Source: an uncultured Lachnospiraceae bacterium (GTDB taxonomy: Bacteria; Bacillota; Clostridia; Lachnospirales; Lachnospiraceae). From it: a stretch of 15,158 bases of DNA. Where the stretch lies: NCBI GenBank assembly GCA_910586755.1, contig CAJUJM010000074.1, positions 1-15,158 of the forward strand. Direction: 5' to 3'. The translations under genes were made by a program, and so were the position numbers. The number at the start of each line of letters is the position of its first letter. Positions within the stretch are counted from its first letter, which is position 1. Shown here piece by piece: positions 1 to 6,334 of this stretch. The notes beneath the pieces are model-generated. The model was not told the DNA's origin, did no database searches, and saw only the letters and a list, made by a program, of their open reading frames with translations.

Positions 1-120
1 CATTTTAAGAAATGCTTCGCATTTGCCTTCCTCCCATATTGTATCGGCACGCGTCGCTGCGCGTCACCTGCCAGGTCGTCGGAAGGCATTTTAAGAAATG
101 CTTCGCATTTGCCTTCCTCC
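1..120. repeat. 86-bp palindrome-rich repeat, one unit plus a partial second copy
   Basis: Bases 1-34 and 87-120 are identical (34 bp) at an 86-bp offset. Each copy contains the palindrome AAATGC-TTC-GCATTT. Between them lie ACGCG-tcgctg-CGCGT (49-64) and ACCTG-c-CAGGT (66-76). An outer inverted repeat, GGAAGGCA (81-88) with TGCCTTCC (110-117), encloses one small hairpin. The element begins right at the XkdS stop codon, where the next phage gene (baseplate J-like xkdT in this gene order) should start, and the window ends inside it. It may be a small dispersed palindromic element of the host genome, or a duplicated start region. I see no supported coding sequence in 1-119. Confidence 0.6.
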
Positions 121-554
121 TACACTTCCATGGGAAAGCTGTCATAATCAATTCCTTTTACTGTAAAGGAAACTCTTACACTGTCTTTTTCCCAGGAAAA
201 AGAAAAACCCCGGACGTATTCCGTCCTGGGATTGGTCATTAAAGTTTCTCTGATTGTTCTTTCAATTGCGGATTCCTGAGCCTTTCTCGATGGCTTTCCA
301 AAAGCGGCCGTCATCTCAGCCCCTATCTCGCCGGTGTATGCCAGGCAAGTCCATCGCTCTGTCATAACCGCTTTCATACACCAGGTTTTATACGTCTCCT
401 GCCCATGGCATCCCGGCACTCGTCTGGCTCCGTCCCGTACAAAGTCTCCGGTTTCAAAATCCCATCTATAGGAACGTTTGTACCGGCTGTCATACCGGCT
501 GCTTACTTTTAAATTTTCCTGCCTTGTTATTACCGGAAATAACTGTTGCGGCAT
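120..554 (-). CDS. xkdS: Phage baseplate/tail protein XkdS-like (DUF2634)
   Basis: The product is 144 residues, the usual size for the DUF2634/XkdS family of PBSX-like phages, thought to be a small baseplate component near the hub. The family-like core is the WDFETGDFVRDG stretch followed by a segment with Trp, Met and Tyr-Thr-Gly-Glu-Ile-Gly, and a C-terminal region ending in FTVKGIDYDSFP-type sequence. I placed the start at 554 because it is preceded by a strong GGAGGTGAT site; the longer open frame upstream (to 668) overlaps xkdR and has no ribosome binding site. The gap to the xkdR stop is 14 bp. Gene order (XkdQ, XkdR, XkdS) matches PBSX and supports the call. The family assignment is from recognition of sequence and order, not a search. 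Confidence 0.85.
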   Translation of the reverse strand: MPQQLFPVITRQENLKVSSRYDSRYKRSYRWDFETGDFVRDGARRVPGCHGQETYKTWCMKAVMTERWTCLAYTGEIGAEMTAAFGKPSRKAQESAIERTIRETLMTNPRTEYVRGFSFSWEKDSVRVSFTVKGIDYDSFPMEV

Positions 555-568
555 TGTATCACCTCCCC

Positions 569-877
569 CTATATTCTTGTTATGACGCCAATTACAACCG
601 CTTCTTTGCCTGCCCAGGCTACTGCCACCCGATCCCCGGGCTTTAGAACCTGATGGCCGCAGGTACATTCCTCATTTTTACACGGTTCTATCAACAGGTG
701 CTTTAATACCAGCCAGCTGCCCCGGGGGATTGGTACGGAGAATGTATCCGTTACCAGGCTGTAATCGCCTCGAATTTTCCCCAGATCAATAAGCCTGTCT
801 TTTGGCACCTGGCCGGATGCAATTACGCTGATTGCGGTTGCTAAGGCAGAAGCGCCTTTATTCCCTTTGTTTGACAT
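569..877 (-). CDS. xkdR: Phage tail protein XkdR-like (DUF2577)
   Basis: The product is 102 residues and matches the DUF2577/XkdR family: an N-terminal helix (MSNKGNKGASALATAIS), then a small beta-rich domain with LVLKHLLIEP, a Cys pair in EECTCGHQVL, KPGDRVAVAW and a C-terminal VVIGVITRI strand. The family lies between XkdQ and XkdS in PBSX-like tails and is assumed to be a baseplate hub accessory. The start at 877 has an AAAGGGGG ribosome binding site (GAAAGGGGGTGATAG then ATG). A longer open frame reaching 991 would overlap xkdQ and covers the lipoprotein relic, so it is unlikely to be the true start. About 60 bp separate it from the xkdQ stop, an unusually loose spacing for this operon that is explained by the relic. 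Confidence 0.85.
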   Translation of the reverse strand: MSNKGNKGASALATAISVIASGQVPKDRLIDLGKIRGDYSLVTDTFSVPIPRGSWLVLKHLLIEPCKNEECTCGHQVLKPGDRVAVAWAGKEAVVIGVITRI

Positions 878-910
878 TCTATCACCCCCTTTCCATCTAC
901 GGAAATCACT

Positions 911-942
911 GACTATTATTGTATGAAAAACGGATGGACTAA
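911..942 (+). pseudogene. Relic of the 3' end of a small lipoprotein gene
   Basis: The plus-strand sequence at 911-942 reads Asp-Tyr-Tyr-Cys, three changed codons, Gly-Trp, then an ACTAA stop region. It aligns with the last codons of the three lipoprotein genes (Asp-Asp-Tyr-Cys-Ser-x-Tyr-Gly-Trp-Asp-stop). One G is missing before the stop, and the following CAAACGTCC also matches the lipoprotein B downstream sequence. The relic abuts the 3' end of the intact xkdQ gene, the same arrangement found after lipoproteins A and B. It suggests the ancestral lipoprotein gene sat here, convergent with xkdQ, and was later deleted except for its tail. The match is short, so this is a moderate-confidence call. 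Confidence 0.55.
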
Positions 943-2168
943 CCAAACGTCCCTGCATCCACCCACCCATACACATTGCTGCTTCTATCACAGTGAATCA
1001 GATGATATGGGTGGGCTTTCCCTTCTGCTGTCTTTGTAATCTTTGCCCGGCCCTTTCCTTTTACCGCATAGCCTTTTGCCCCGGCGTCAGAGCTGACATA
1101 ATGCATGCCTCCTGAAAACGTCACTTCGCTGCCTGCCCCATAGGCCCCTGTTTGCTGGTTTCCTTCTTGTAATGCTTGAATCTGTTCTGCCTTTTTTACT
1201 TTAAGGGTCATTGTCCTTGCGCCGCAGTCGTGACTGACGCTTAACACCCGGTAATATCCGTCCGCCTTTTCCAGCCTGTCGCAGTAGATGGCGTCCCCTT
1301 TCCTTACATAGGGCACATCCGGAAGCTCTAAGGTCATCTCTTCTTTTGGCTCCCCCTCTTCCTTTAACAGTTCCGCTGCCGCCTGCCTGGCTGCCTCAAT
1401 CGTCTCGTCACTGTTTCGCTGATAGATTTTTTGGAGTATGCCAAACTCTGTCCGCCCATCCAGCACGGCTTCTACCGGCGCGGCGTTGTCTTTCTTTGAC
1501 TGCCCCAACACCTTAACCCTGGTTACCAAGTCAGAAATGTTTTCCTGATACGTAACCCGGACGGTGTTGTCTCTTCCAAACAGGTAAACCGTTTTGTTAG
1601 AAAAAACGGGGGATACCACGATTTTTCCCTGAACAGCCCGCAATATGTACTCTCCAGCCCCTTTTTTCCTGGCGTCATCCAACAGTTCCAAAAACATTTT
1701 TGCCGGGGTTTTGTTCTTCATGGGCATGGCTCCATGAGATACATCCGGGCCATGGTATTCCATCTCAATCCCCCAATCTGCGGCAATCTCCGCAAACACC
1801 TGAGCTGTGGTGCGCCCGGAGGAAATATACCGGTTATCCTGAGATTTATCCAGTTGATACAGTGTGTCATACACGGTGCAATCTGCGGTACGGGCTGTAA
1901 GGCCGTATGTATGCCGCCAGGTTTTTAAGGTTCCCCGGCATATTTCCTCATCGTTTCCGTCAAATCCTGCCAGCAGAAATACCATCCGGCCATTCCTGCA
2001 CAGCTCCAAAGCCCCGTCAACATCCGCCAAATGAAATGTAATCCGGGACGCCAGCTCATTTTCGTTCTCCTCATATCCAAGATCCTGAACTACATCCTTT
2101 AAATCACACTGCACTCCATTTTCATCCAGCAGAATCAGACGGTATTTAAGTTTTCCTATATCCAACAT
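939..2168 (-). CDS. xkdQ: Phage tail protein XkdQ-like, with C-terminal SH3-like domain
   Basis: The product is 409 residues. The N-terminal ~340 residues resemble the XkdQ/YqbQ family (related to the gpD/VgrG-type baseplate hub fold): MLDIGKLKYRLILLDENG, a DLVTRVKVLGQ strand in the middle and LELPDVPYVRKGDAIYC near residue 300. Residues ~346-409 (from VTFSGGMHYVSS to HPYHLIHCDRSSNVYGWVDAG) are the small SH3-like tail found on many clostridial phage tail and wall-binding proteins. The start has AGGAGG 6 bases upstream. This is the only full-length xkdQ; parts of it recur at 3762-3790, 4409-4540, 5175-5329 and 6959-7050. It lies downstream of a terminator-like hairpin at 2211-2242, so its transcription from the main operon may be reduced. 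Confidence 0.85.
   Translation of the reverse strand: MLDIGKLKYRLILLDENGVQCDLKDVVQDLGYEENENELASRITFHLADVDGALELCRNGRMVFLLAGFDGNDEEICRGTLKTWRHTYGLTARTADCTVYDTLYQLDKSQDNRYISSGRTTAQVFAEIAADWGIEMEYHGPDVSHGAMPMKNKTPAKMFLELLDDARKKGAGEYILRAVQGKIVVSPVFSNKTVYLFGRDNTVRVTYQENISDLVTRVKVLGQSKKDNAAPVEAVLDGRTEFGILQKIYQRNSDETIEAARQAAAELLKEEGEPKEEMTLELPDVPYVRKGDAIYCDRLEKADGYYRVLSVSHDCGARTMTLKVKKAEQIQALQEGNQQTGAYGAGSEVTFSGGMHYVSSDAGAKGYAVKGKGRAKITKTAEGKAHPYHLIHCDRSSNVYGWVDAGTFG
962..1020 (+). terminator. Hairpin inside the xkdQ 3' coding end, terminator-like on the plus strand
   Basis: CCCACCCATA (962-971) pairs perfectly with TATGGGTGGG (1006-1015) and is followed on the plus strand by CTTTCCCTT. On the minus strand the same bases encode the HPYHLIHC and NVYGWV segments of the XkdQ SH3-like domain. 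Diverged copies follow the lipoprotein genes. Here it would have ended transcription of the lost lipoprotein gene whose relic is at 911-942. The T-run is weak in this copy. Confidence 0.45.
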
Positions 2169-2210
2169 GTGTTTTCCTCCTAAATCCTATTTTAAAAAGC
2201 GGCAGAGTAA

Positions 2211-2246
2211 AAGCCGGGAACCTGTTCATAAGTTCCCGGCTTCTAA
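2211..2246 (-). terminator. Rho-independent terminator after the 455-residue lipoprotein gene
   Basis: AAGCCGGGAAC (2211-2221) and GTTCCCGGCTT (2232-2242) form a perfect 11-bp stem with a 10-base loop. Read on the minus strand it lies 27 bases after the stop of the 2269-3636 gene and ends in TTTTA. It stands between that gene and xkdQ, so it would also stop read-through from the tail operon into xkdQ, xkdR and xkdS unless it is leaky or anti-terminated. Confidence 0.7.
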
Positions 2247-2268
2247 TTCTTTGATGTCACTATCAATA

Positions 2269-3636
2269 TTATTTTGGCTGTAATTGCACTTTCCCACCCA
2301 CAACGATTTCTACTTCATATCCATCTTCCAATCTTACATTCGCATAAACCACTTCCCCTGGCGTAATAAGTTCATGTAAAACATCTCCATAAGTTTTTCC
2401 CTGGCTGCACACGCTAACGTACCCTTCTGATACGCCAATAATATCATACTTTCCAGAAGGAATATCCTCTCCAACAATGTATTTTCCTGTCGATAACGCT
2501 ATACTTTCCTTAATATCCACGCCATCTTCTTCCACTCCTTTTTCTTTGCTTTTGAAATCATCAATTGTCATCATTTCCATTCCGTGATTTTTAGCTATAA
2601 TATCAAATTCCTCTAATACTTTATCCCTATTTTTATTATCGCCGATAGCAATATATAAAGCTAAATCAAATGCCCTATTTCCTACTTTTCCATATTCTGT
2701 ATCTTCATCATAATTATTGCACAAATATCCAGCAGATAAGCAAAATGGACCATACAGATCGTCATCTACAATTTCTTCTTCTGATTCAAGTTCACTTCCG
2801 CGTCTTGCAAGCTCTTTGCTACTTGTTATAACAATTTCAAAATAATCCTTACTCTCTTCTTCGGAATATGGGATCAAATCCAAAGCATATTTTTTATATA
2901 TTTCTTTTAACCGAGTGGAAATTTCACTGAATTTTTCAAGATATTCCTCTTCGCTTTTAATCTTCCCATCATCCTCAAGCCTATTATTTCCACGGATACT
3001 ATCTATTAATTGCTCATAATGAAAGTCTATTTTATCTTCCAAATCAGCATTTTTAAGCATTGCAAATACATATATTGTATTGTTTGACACTATAGAAATA
3101 GATTTTGACATAAATTTCCCATCATCTCTGCTTATAGAACAGATGGCTTGATAAGCATCTTGGTTGCCAATATCAAAAAAATTTTCTAACAATATTTTAT
3201 TTTTATTGAAACTTGTTTCTCCCAACTTGAACATCATTAGATCTGATACTGCGTCACTCGTACATTGCTGCAACTCTATTTTCTTTTTCTCATCCGGTAT
3301 ATCTGAATATTTTTTTCCGTAGATAAAGTCTGTTGTGCTCCAAACCCAGATGTATCCCCCCTCATAATGATAGCATATTCCGCTTTCTGTTTCTTCGCAA
3401 TCGCCCTCCCATTCCTTTGGAATCTGGTATTCAATATCCCCTATCGTCTTTGTGACAAGTTCCTCGGTTTCATACAAATTCTCAATTTCTTTTTCATCTT
3501 CATCCGTTTGGCTTTCAGATTCCGTTTCCGTAACCACACTCTCACTTTGTGTTGGCGTACTTTCTTTGCTCCCGCACCCAGCAAGCATAATGGCCGTCAT
3601 TAGTAACATTGTTATAAATCGTTCTGTTTTTCTCAT
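2269..3636 (-). CDS. Secreted lipoprotein of unknown function (lipoprotein D)
   Basis: The product is 455 residues with a clear lipoprotein signal: MRKTER, a hydrophobic stretch, then the lipobox LAGC at residues 18-21. An acidic, Ser/Thr/Glu-rich linker (about 25-55) follows, typical of surface lipoproteins of gut clostridia. The central part (about 60-220) has an IPKEWEGDC...YIWVW pattern that resembles PsbP/photosystem-like or TcpC-type small lipoprotein domains only vaguely; I do not recognise it. Residues ~382-455 form a repeat-free beta domain with the GKYIVGEDIPSGKYDI motif, common at the C-terminus of clostridial lipoproteins and membrane proteins. It has its own promoter (TTTACA-16-TAGAAT) and terminator and is AT-richer than the tail genes, so it is an independent cargo gene inserted between xkdP and xkdQ. 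It is not related in sequence to lipoproteins A-C. Confidence 0.8.
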   Translation of the reverse strand: MRKTERFITMLLMTAIMLAGCGSKESTPTQSESVVTETESESQTDEDEKEIENLYETEELVTKTIGDIEYQIPKEWEGDCEETESGICYHYEGGYIWVWSTTDFIYGKKYSDIPDEKKKIELQQCTSDAVSDLMMFKLGETSFNKNKILLENFFDIGNQDAYQAICSISRDDGKFMSKSISIVSNNTIYVFAMLKNADLEDKIDFHYEQLIDSIRGNNRLEDDGKIKSEEEYLEKFSEISTRLKEIYKKYALDLIPYSEEESKDYFEIVITSSKELARRGSELESEEEIVDDDLYGPFCLSAGYLCNNYDEDTEYGKVGNRAFDLALYIAIGDNKNRDKVLEEFDIIAKNHGMEMMTIDDFKSKEKGVEEDGVDIKESIALSTGKYIVGEDIPSGKYDIIGVSEGYVSVCSQGKTYGDVLHELITPGEVVYANVRLEDGYEVEIVVGGKVQLQPK

Positions 3637-3666
3637 AATACCTTATCCCCCTTCGTATAATATATT

Positions 3667-3694
3667 ATTCTACCACAAAAGAGGATTTTGTAAA
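3667..3694 (-). promoter_or_regulatory. Promoter of lipoprotein D gene
   Basis: On the minus strand, TTTACA (3689-3694) and TAGAAT (3667-3672) are separated by 16 bp, a good vegetative sigma-A match. The region between it and the start at 3636 contains an AAGGGGG ribosome binding site (3647-3653). It allows this gene to be expressed in the lysogen independently of the phage late operon. Confidence 0.6.
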
Positions 3695-3701
3695 AGGATT
3701 A

Positions 3702-3790
3702 TCCCCGGAAACTACTGGGTATGCCTGTCCAGTTGGTGTTTCCGGACGGACTTCCTTTTACTGTGTAGCCTTCTGCCCTGGCGCCGCCCT
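3702..3790 (-). pseudogene. Fused fragments of xkdP (LysM region) and xkdQ (SH3-like region)
   Basis: Bases 3702-3757 match the xkdP segment near 5518-5574 and translate on the minus strand as EVRPETPTGQAYPVVSGDN, compared with ETRPETRASQAYTVVSGDN of intact XkdP. Bases ~3762-3790 match the xkdQ segment at 1053-1080 (AKGYAVKG of the SH3-like domain). The two pieces join at a shared TTCC. Neither has a start or a complete domain. The pair directly precedes the promoter of lipoprotein A and marks a recombination scar within the amplified region. Confidence 0.7.
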
Positions 3791-3797
3791 TTTCTCC

Positions 3798-3826
3798 TTG
3801 CTATTTCCCCTCCTGGATGGTATCAT
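3798..3826 (+). promoter_or_regulatory. Promoter of lipoprotein A gene
   Basis: TTGCTA (3798-3803), a 17-bp spacer and TATCAT (3821-3826) occur in identical arrangement upstream of all three small lipoprotein genes. A conserved leader with AGGAGG (3846-3851) leads to the ATG at 3860. The conservation across three copies, including the spacer length, supports function. Confidence 0.65.
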
Positions 3827-3859
3827 GAATTTACAGATTATTTCCAGGAGGATACCTTT

Positions 3860-4408
3860 ATGGAAACTATTTTACTTATCTCCACCCTATTTCTCTCAGC
3901 CTGCTCAAAACAGCAAGATTCCACCTCTTTTCCTGAAGATCTCGTTGTAGTTCTACCCGATGGGAAAGAACTTTCTTTGTATATGCCCCATGACGATGCG
4001 GCTGAGATTCTGGGAGCTACTGACTATACGGATGCTTACTTTTTAGGAGGTAAACAGTATGTTTATGAAGATTTAGGGTTAGATATAGGCTATAAGGATG
4101 GACTTCTTGCTTATATACGCGTAGATGCGCTTTCTCCATGTTCTTTAAAAAATGGTCTTAACTCTTCTTCTGGAAAATCAGATTTTGTTAAAGATGGTTT
4201 TTCAGAAGATGCTCCTGGAGTTAAATATTATTTGATCAGCGATGGACACTATACCCCAGGTAAAGGCCTTCCTGACACAGAATATTCTTTTCACTCTGTG
4301 CCCACTATATTCCTCTTTCCCCCCTATAGCGAAGCCGATTCCCCGTATTTTGACGGTTATTCGATAATAGTTACTGATGACTACTGTTCCAAATATGGAT
4401 GGGACTAA
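3860..4408 (+). CDS. Small phage-borne lipoprotein, paralog A
   Basis: The product is 182 residues, a member of the three-copy lipoprotein family of this locus. The signal peptide ends at lipobox LSAC, with the lipidated Cys at residue 15. The mature part begins SKQQDSTSFPEDLVVVLPDG and keeps the family blocks LSLYMPHDDAAEILGA, CSLKNGLNSSSGKSDF and the C-terminal YCSKYGWD. Two non-lipobox Cys (in SPC and in YCS) are shared by all copies and could form a disulfide. Relative to B and C this copy lacks 12 bp just after the ATG, so the positively charged MKKFLF start is replaced by MET; the n-region has no Lys or Arg, which may impair export. The gene is antisense to the tail operon. I recognise no named family. 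An open frame extends upstream to 3452, but the conserved promoter and ribosome binding site fix the start at 3860. Confidence 0.8.
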   Translation: METILLISTLFLSACSKQQDSTSFPEDLVVVLPDGKELSLYMPHDDAAEILGATDYTDAYFLGGKQYVYEDLGLDIGYKDGLLAYIRVDALSPCSLKNGLNSSSGKSDFVKDGFSEDAPGVKYYLISDGHYTPGKGLPDTEYSFHSVPTIFLFPPYSEADSPYFDGYSIIVTDDYCSKYGWD

Positions 4409-4540
4409 TCAGATGTCCCCCTTATCTATCCGCCCACCCGTACATATTACTGCTTCTGTCACAGTGAATCAGACGATATGGGGGGTTCCCTCTGCTGTCT
4501 TTGTAACTTTCTTTTACCTCATAGCCTTTTGTCCCACATC
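4409..4540 (-). pseudogene. xkdQ 3'-end fragment after lipoprotein A
   Basis: This stretch aligns with 940-1080 of intact xkdQ, covering the C-terminal SH3-like segment (AKGY to the stop), with several small gaps and frame breaks. It starts right at the lipoprotein A stop and runs up to the promoter of lipoprotein B. It keeps the ATCTATCC...CACAGTGAATCAGA landmarks. The terminator hairpin seen in the other copies is degraded here (ACCCGTA with TATGGGGGG and no T-run), so lipoprotein A transcripts may read on into lipoprotein B. Confidence 0.75.
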
Positions 4541-4551
4541 ACCTTTTCTTC

Positions 4552-4580
4552 TTGCTATTTTCCCTCTTGGATAGTATCAT
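4552..4580 (+). promoter_or_regulatory. Promoter of lipoprotein B gene
   Basis: TTGCTA (4552-4557), 17 bp, TATCAT (4575-4580), with AGGAGG at 4600-4605 and ATG at 4614. It is the same promoter as in copies A and C, with few differences in the spacer and leader. Confidence 0.65.
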
Positions 4581-4613
4581 TAGCTTACAGATTATTTCCA
4601 GGAGGATACCTCT

Positions 4614-5174
4614 ATGAAAAAGTTCTTATTTACTATTTTACTTATCTCTATCTTATTTCTCTCAGCCTGTTCAAAGCAGCAAGATTTCACTGCTTTTCCT
4701 GAAGACCTCATTGTGGTGCTTCCTAATGGTAAAGAGCTCTCTTTGTATATGCCTCATGATGATGCGGCTGAGATTCTGGGGGCCGCTGATTACATAGATG
4801 ATGGATTTTGGGACAGTAAAGTAAGTATTTATGGAGATTTAGGTCTAGAAATAGGATACAACGAAGAACTTCTCTCTTATATATCCATAGATAATACTTC
4901 TCCCTGTACCTTAAAAAATGGCCTTAACCCTTCTTCTGGCAAATCTGACTTTATTAAAGCCGGTTTTTCAGAAGAGGCTTCTGGGCTTAAGTATTATATA
5001 ATTAATGATGGACGTTATATTCCTAGCATAGAACATCCTCATTCAGAATGTTCTTTTCACTCTGCACCTGTTATATTGATCTTTCCCTCTTACAGAGAAG
5101 CCGACTCTCCTTCTTTTGAAGGTTATTCGATTATTGTCTGTGATGATTATTGTTCCAGATACGGATGGGACTAA
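4614..5174 (+). CDS. Small phage-borne lipoprotein, paralog B
   Basis: The product is 186 residues. The signal peptide MKKFLFTILLISILFLSAC has Lys at positions 2-3, a hydrophobic core and lipobox LSAC with the modified Cys at residue 19, so it should be anchored on the outer face of the cell membrane. The mature domain shares about 70% identity with paralog C by hand alignment. Conserved blocks are VVLPNGKELSLYMPHDDAAE (36-53), a GDLGLEIGY turn (75-82), SPCTLKNGLNPSSGKSDF (96-113) and the C-terminal DDYCSRYGWD. Cys98 and Cys180 are conserved in all copies; Cys146 and Cys176 are specific to this one. Unknown function; position and repeated retention suggest a lysogenic conversion gene. It is followed by the best terminator of the set. 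Confidence 0.85.
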   Translation: MKKFLFTILLISILFLSACSKQQDFTAFPEDLIVVLPNGKELSLYMPHDDAAEILGAADYIDDGFWDSKVSIYGDLGLEIGYNEELLSYISIDNTSPCTLKNGLNPSSGKSDFIKAGFSEEASGLKYYIINDGRYIPSIEHPHSECSFHSAPVILIFPSYREADSPSFEGYSIIVCDDYCSRYGWD

Positions 5175-5329
5175 TCAAACGTCCACCCCTATCCACCCGT
5201 ACACATCGCTGCTTCTATCCATAATGAATCAGATGGTATGGGTGGACTTTCCCTTTTTTGTCAGCCTTTTCCTTTCATAGCTTCCTCCAGTAGGATCCGA
5301 CGGTATCTAAGTTTTCCTACATCCAATAT
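5175..5329 (-). pseudogene. Internally deleted xkdQ
   Basis: The right part (about 5280-5329) matches the start of xkdQ: the reading ILDVGKLRYRRILL corresponds to MLDIGKLKYRLILL. The left part (about 5175-5265) matches its last codons (HPYHLIH to the stop region). Roughly 1 kb of the gene between them is missing. The start ATG is ATA, although a TTG lies directly after it and the GGAGGAG ribosome binding site is kept, so a 21-residue peptide ending at 5261 is the most that could be made. It sits just downstream of the intact xkdP, exactly where xkdQ belongs in the ancestral order, so it is the original partner of that xkdP copy. Confidence 0.8.
5192..5259 (+). terminator. Terminator of lipoprotein B, derived from the xkdQ 3' end
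   Basis: TCCACCCGTAC (5192-5202) pairs with GTATGGGTGGA (5236-5246) over 11 bp with one G-T wobble, and is followed by CTTTCCCTTTTTT. The loop is long but can fold further. The sequence is homologous to the xkdQ coding end at 962-1020, but the T-run is longer, as expected if termination has been selected here. Confidence 0.6.
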
Positions 5330-5348
5330 GGCACTCTCCTCCTAACTT

Positions 5349-5999
5349 CTATGGTATGGTTAAGATACAGCCCGGATAAATCCAATGGCCGTTATCAGAT
5401 GATGTTTTTCCGTATTTTTTTGCGGTCTCTTCAATGACCGCTGCATTAGCGTCATATATTTTTTTCCAGCTGCTTCCGCCTCTGCCATAAAACCTTCTGG
5501 CGATTTTCCACAGGTTGTCCCCGGAAACTACTGTGTATGCCTGACTGGCACGTGTTTCCGGGCGGGTTTCCACTGTTTTGGCCAAGGGTTGGATGTTTTT
5601 TTCAGAAACTGTATAAACCTTTAATGCAGATGCTTCCTCCAGTTCTATTGTATACTCAATATCTCCATATGCCCCCAACGCCTCATAGCTTAATGTAGAG
5701 ATGGTTACATCCAAGTTAACAGGCGCTTCGTCTACAATCAGATTTAAGGTTTTCCCGCTTTTCATGGCATCCTCTAAAAGCCGAATACATTCCGCCGGTT
5801 CTTCCCATTGTTGAACCAATACGGTTCTGCGCCGCTTCCTCCCAAAGAATGTGCCAGACCATTTAACAGACTTGATATCTTTCCCACCAGGTATAGACGC
5901 CCTCCCGGCAAGCAGGCTGTAGGTCTGATATACCGTTCCCCCGCTGATTCCGATCCGCTCTGGCAGAGACGGAAAGGTAAAAGTATCTAAATAAATCAT
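5349..5999 (-). CDS. xkdP: Phage tail LysM protein XkdP-like
   Basis: The product is 216 residues, normal for XkdP of PBSX-like phages. The N-terminal ~125 residues (MIYLDTFTFPSLPERIGISG...) are the tail-binding part. The C-terminal LysM domain (about 154-216) reads AYTVVSGDNLWKIARRFYG, then KIYDANAAVIEE and IYPGCILTIP, with the canonical GDNLWKIA and NxxxI spacing. XkdP is thought to sit near the tube-baseplate junction, with LysM possibly contacting peptidoglycan or other hub proteins. The start overlaps the stop of the upstream tape measure 3' fragment by ATGA, the same overlap seen at 7198-7201, so this copy kept its ancestral junction. It is the only complete xkdP; partial copies lie at 3702-3757 and 7048-7201. 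Confidence 0.88.
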   Translation of the reverse strand: MIYLDTFTFPSLPERIGISGGTVYQTYSLLAGRASIPGGKDIKSVKWSGTFFGRKRRRTVLVQQWEEPAECIRLLEDAMKSGKTLNLIVDEAPVNLDVTISTLSYEALGAYGDIEYTIELEEASALKVYTVSEKNIQPLAKTVETRPETRASQAYTVVSGDNLWKIARRFYGRGGSSWKKIYDANAAVIEETAKKYGKTSSDNGHWIYPGCILTIP

Positions 6000-6298
6000 G
6001 CTATCTCACCTCCTGGAATATTCCCATTGGCCCTGAGTACCATTCTGGCTATATCAGCAGCCATCTCATCTAACATACCGAACAAGCTTTGCCGGACTTT
6101 TGTTTCCATTTCTCCCTGTGAATCTGTTCCGTTTACCTGAATGATGTTTTGGGGGTTAAAGGACAGCTGTAACTGGGTAGTTCCATTTTCCTTTCCTGTG
6201 CGTGTCTGTCCGGGAAAGAACATAGGATCCGGAGATTCTGTCATATTGTAAATAGTGCTTTCCTTGTGAGATCCTACTTCAAGATAATGCCCTTCCAC
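5996..6298 (-). pseudogene. Duplicated C-terminal fragment of the tape measure gene
   Basis: The open frame encodes 100 residues matching tape measure residues 921-1015, with about 15 substitutions and one extra Gly near the end (hand alignment, roughly 84% identity). It begins at a GTG (6298) and ends in an ATGA overlap with xkdP. The fragment lacks the rest of the 1015-residue protein. A purine-rich AAGGGGGG lies 9 bases before the GTG, so it could be translated as a free C-terminal piece, which would also preserve translational coupling to xkdP. The homology stops where the upstream region of lipoprotein C begins. Called a pseudogene, with the possibility of expression noted. Confidence 0.75.
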
Positions 6299-6334
6299 TC
6301 CCTTTTACCCCCCTTGGTATCCCTCCTTTTCTCC

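Noticed and set aside
1..120. CRISPR array at the left edge
   Set aside because: Only two repeats of 34 bp are visible with a 52-bp palindromic spacer, and no cas gene is seen; the spacer itself is structured, unlike a CRISPR spacer.
569..991. 140-residue version of XkdR starting at 991
   Set aside because: It would overlap xkdQ, has no ribosome binding site at that start, and its extra residues come from the lipoprotein relic region. The start at 877 has AAAGGGGG.
2169..2210. Possible promoter for xkdQ (TTTACT, 16 bp, TAGGAT on the minus strand)
   Set aside because: Both boxes are weak and the transcript would begin inside the xkdQ ribosome binding site, leaving no usable leader.
3452..3859. 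Long plus-strand open frame extending lipoprotein A upstream by 136 codons
   Set aside because: It overlaps lipoprotein D antisense and ignores the conserved promoter, ribosome binding site and signal peptide that begin at 3860.
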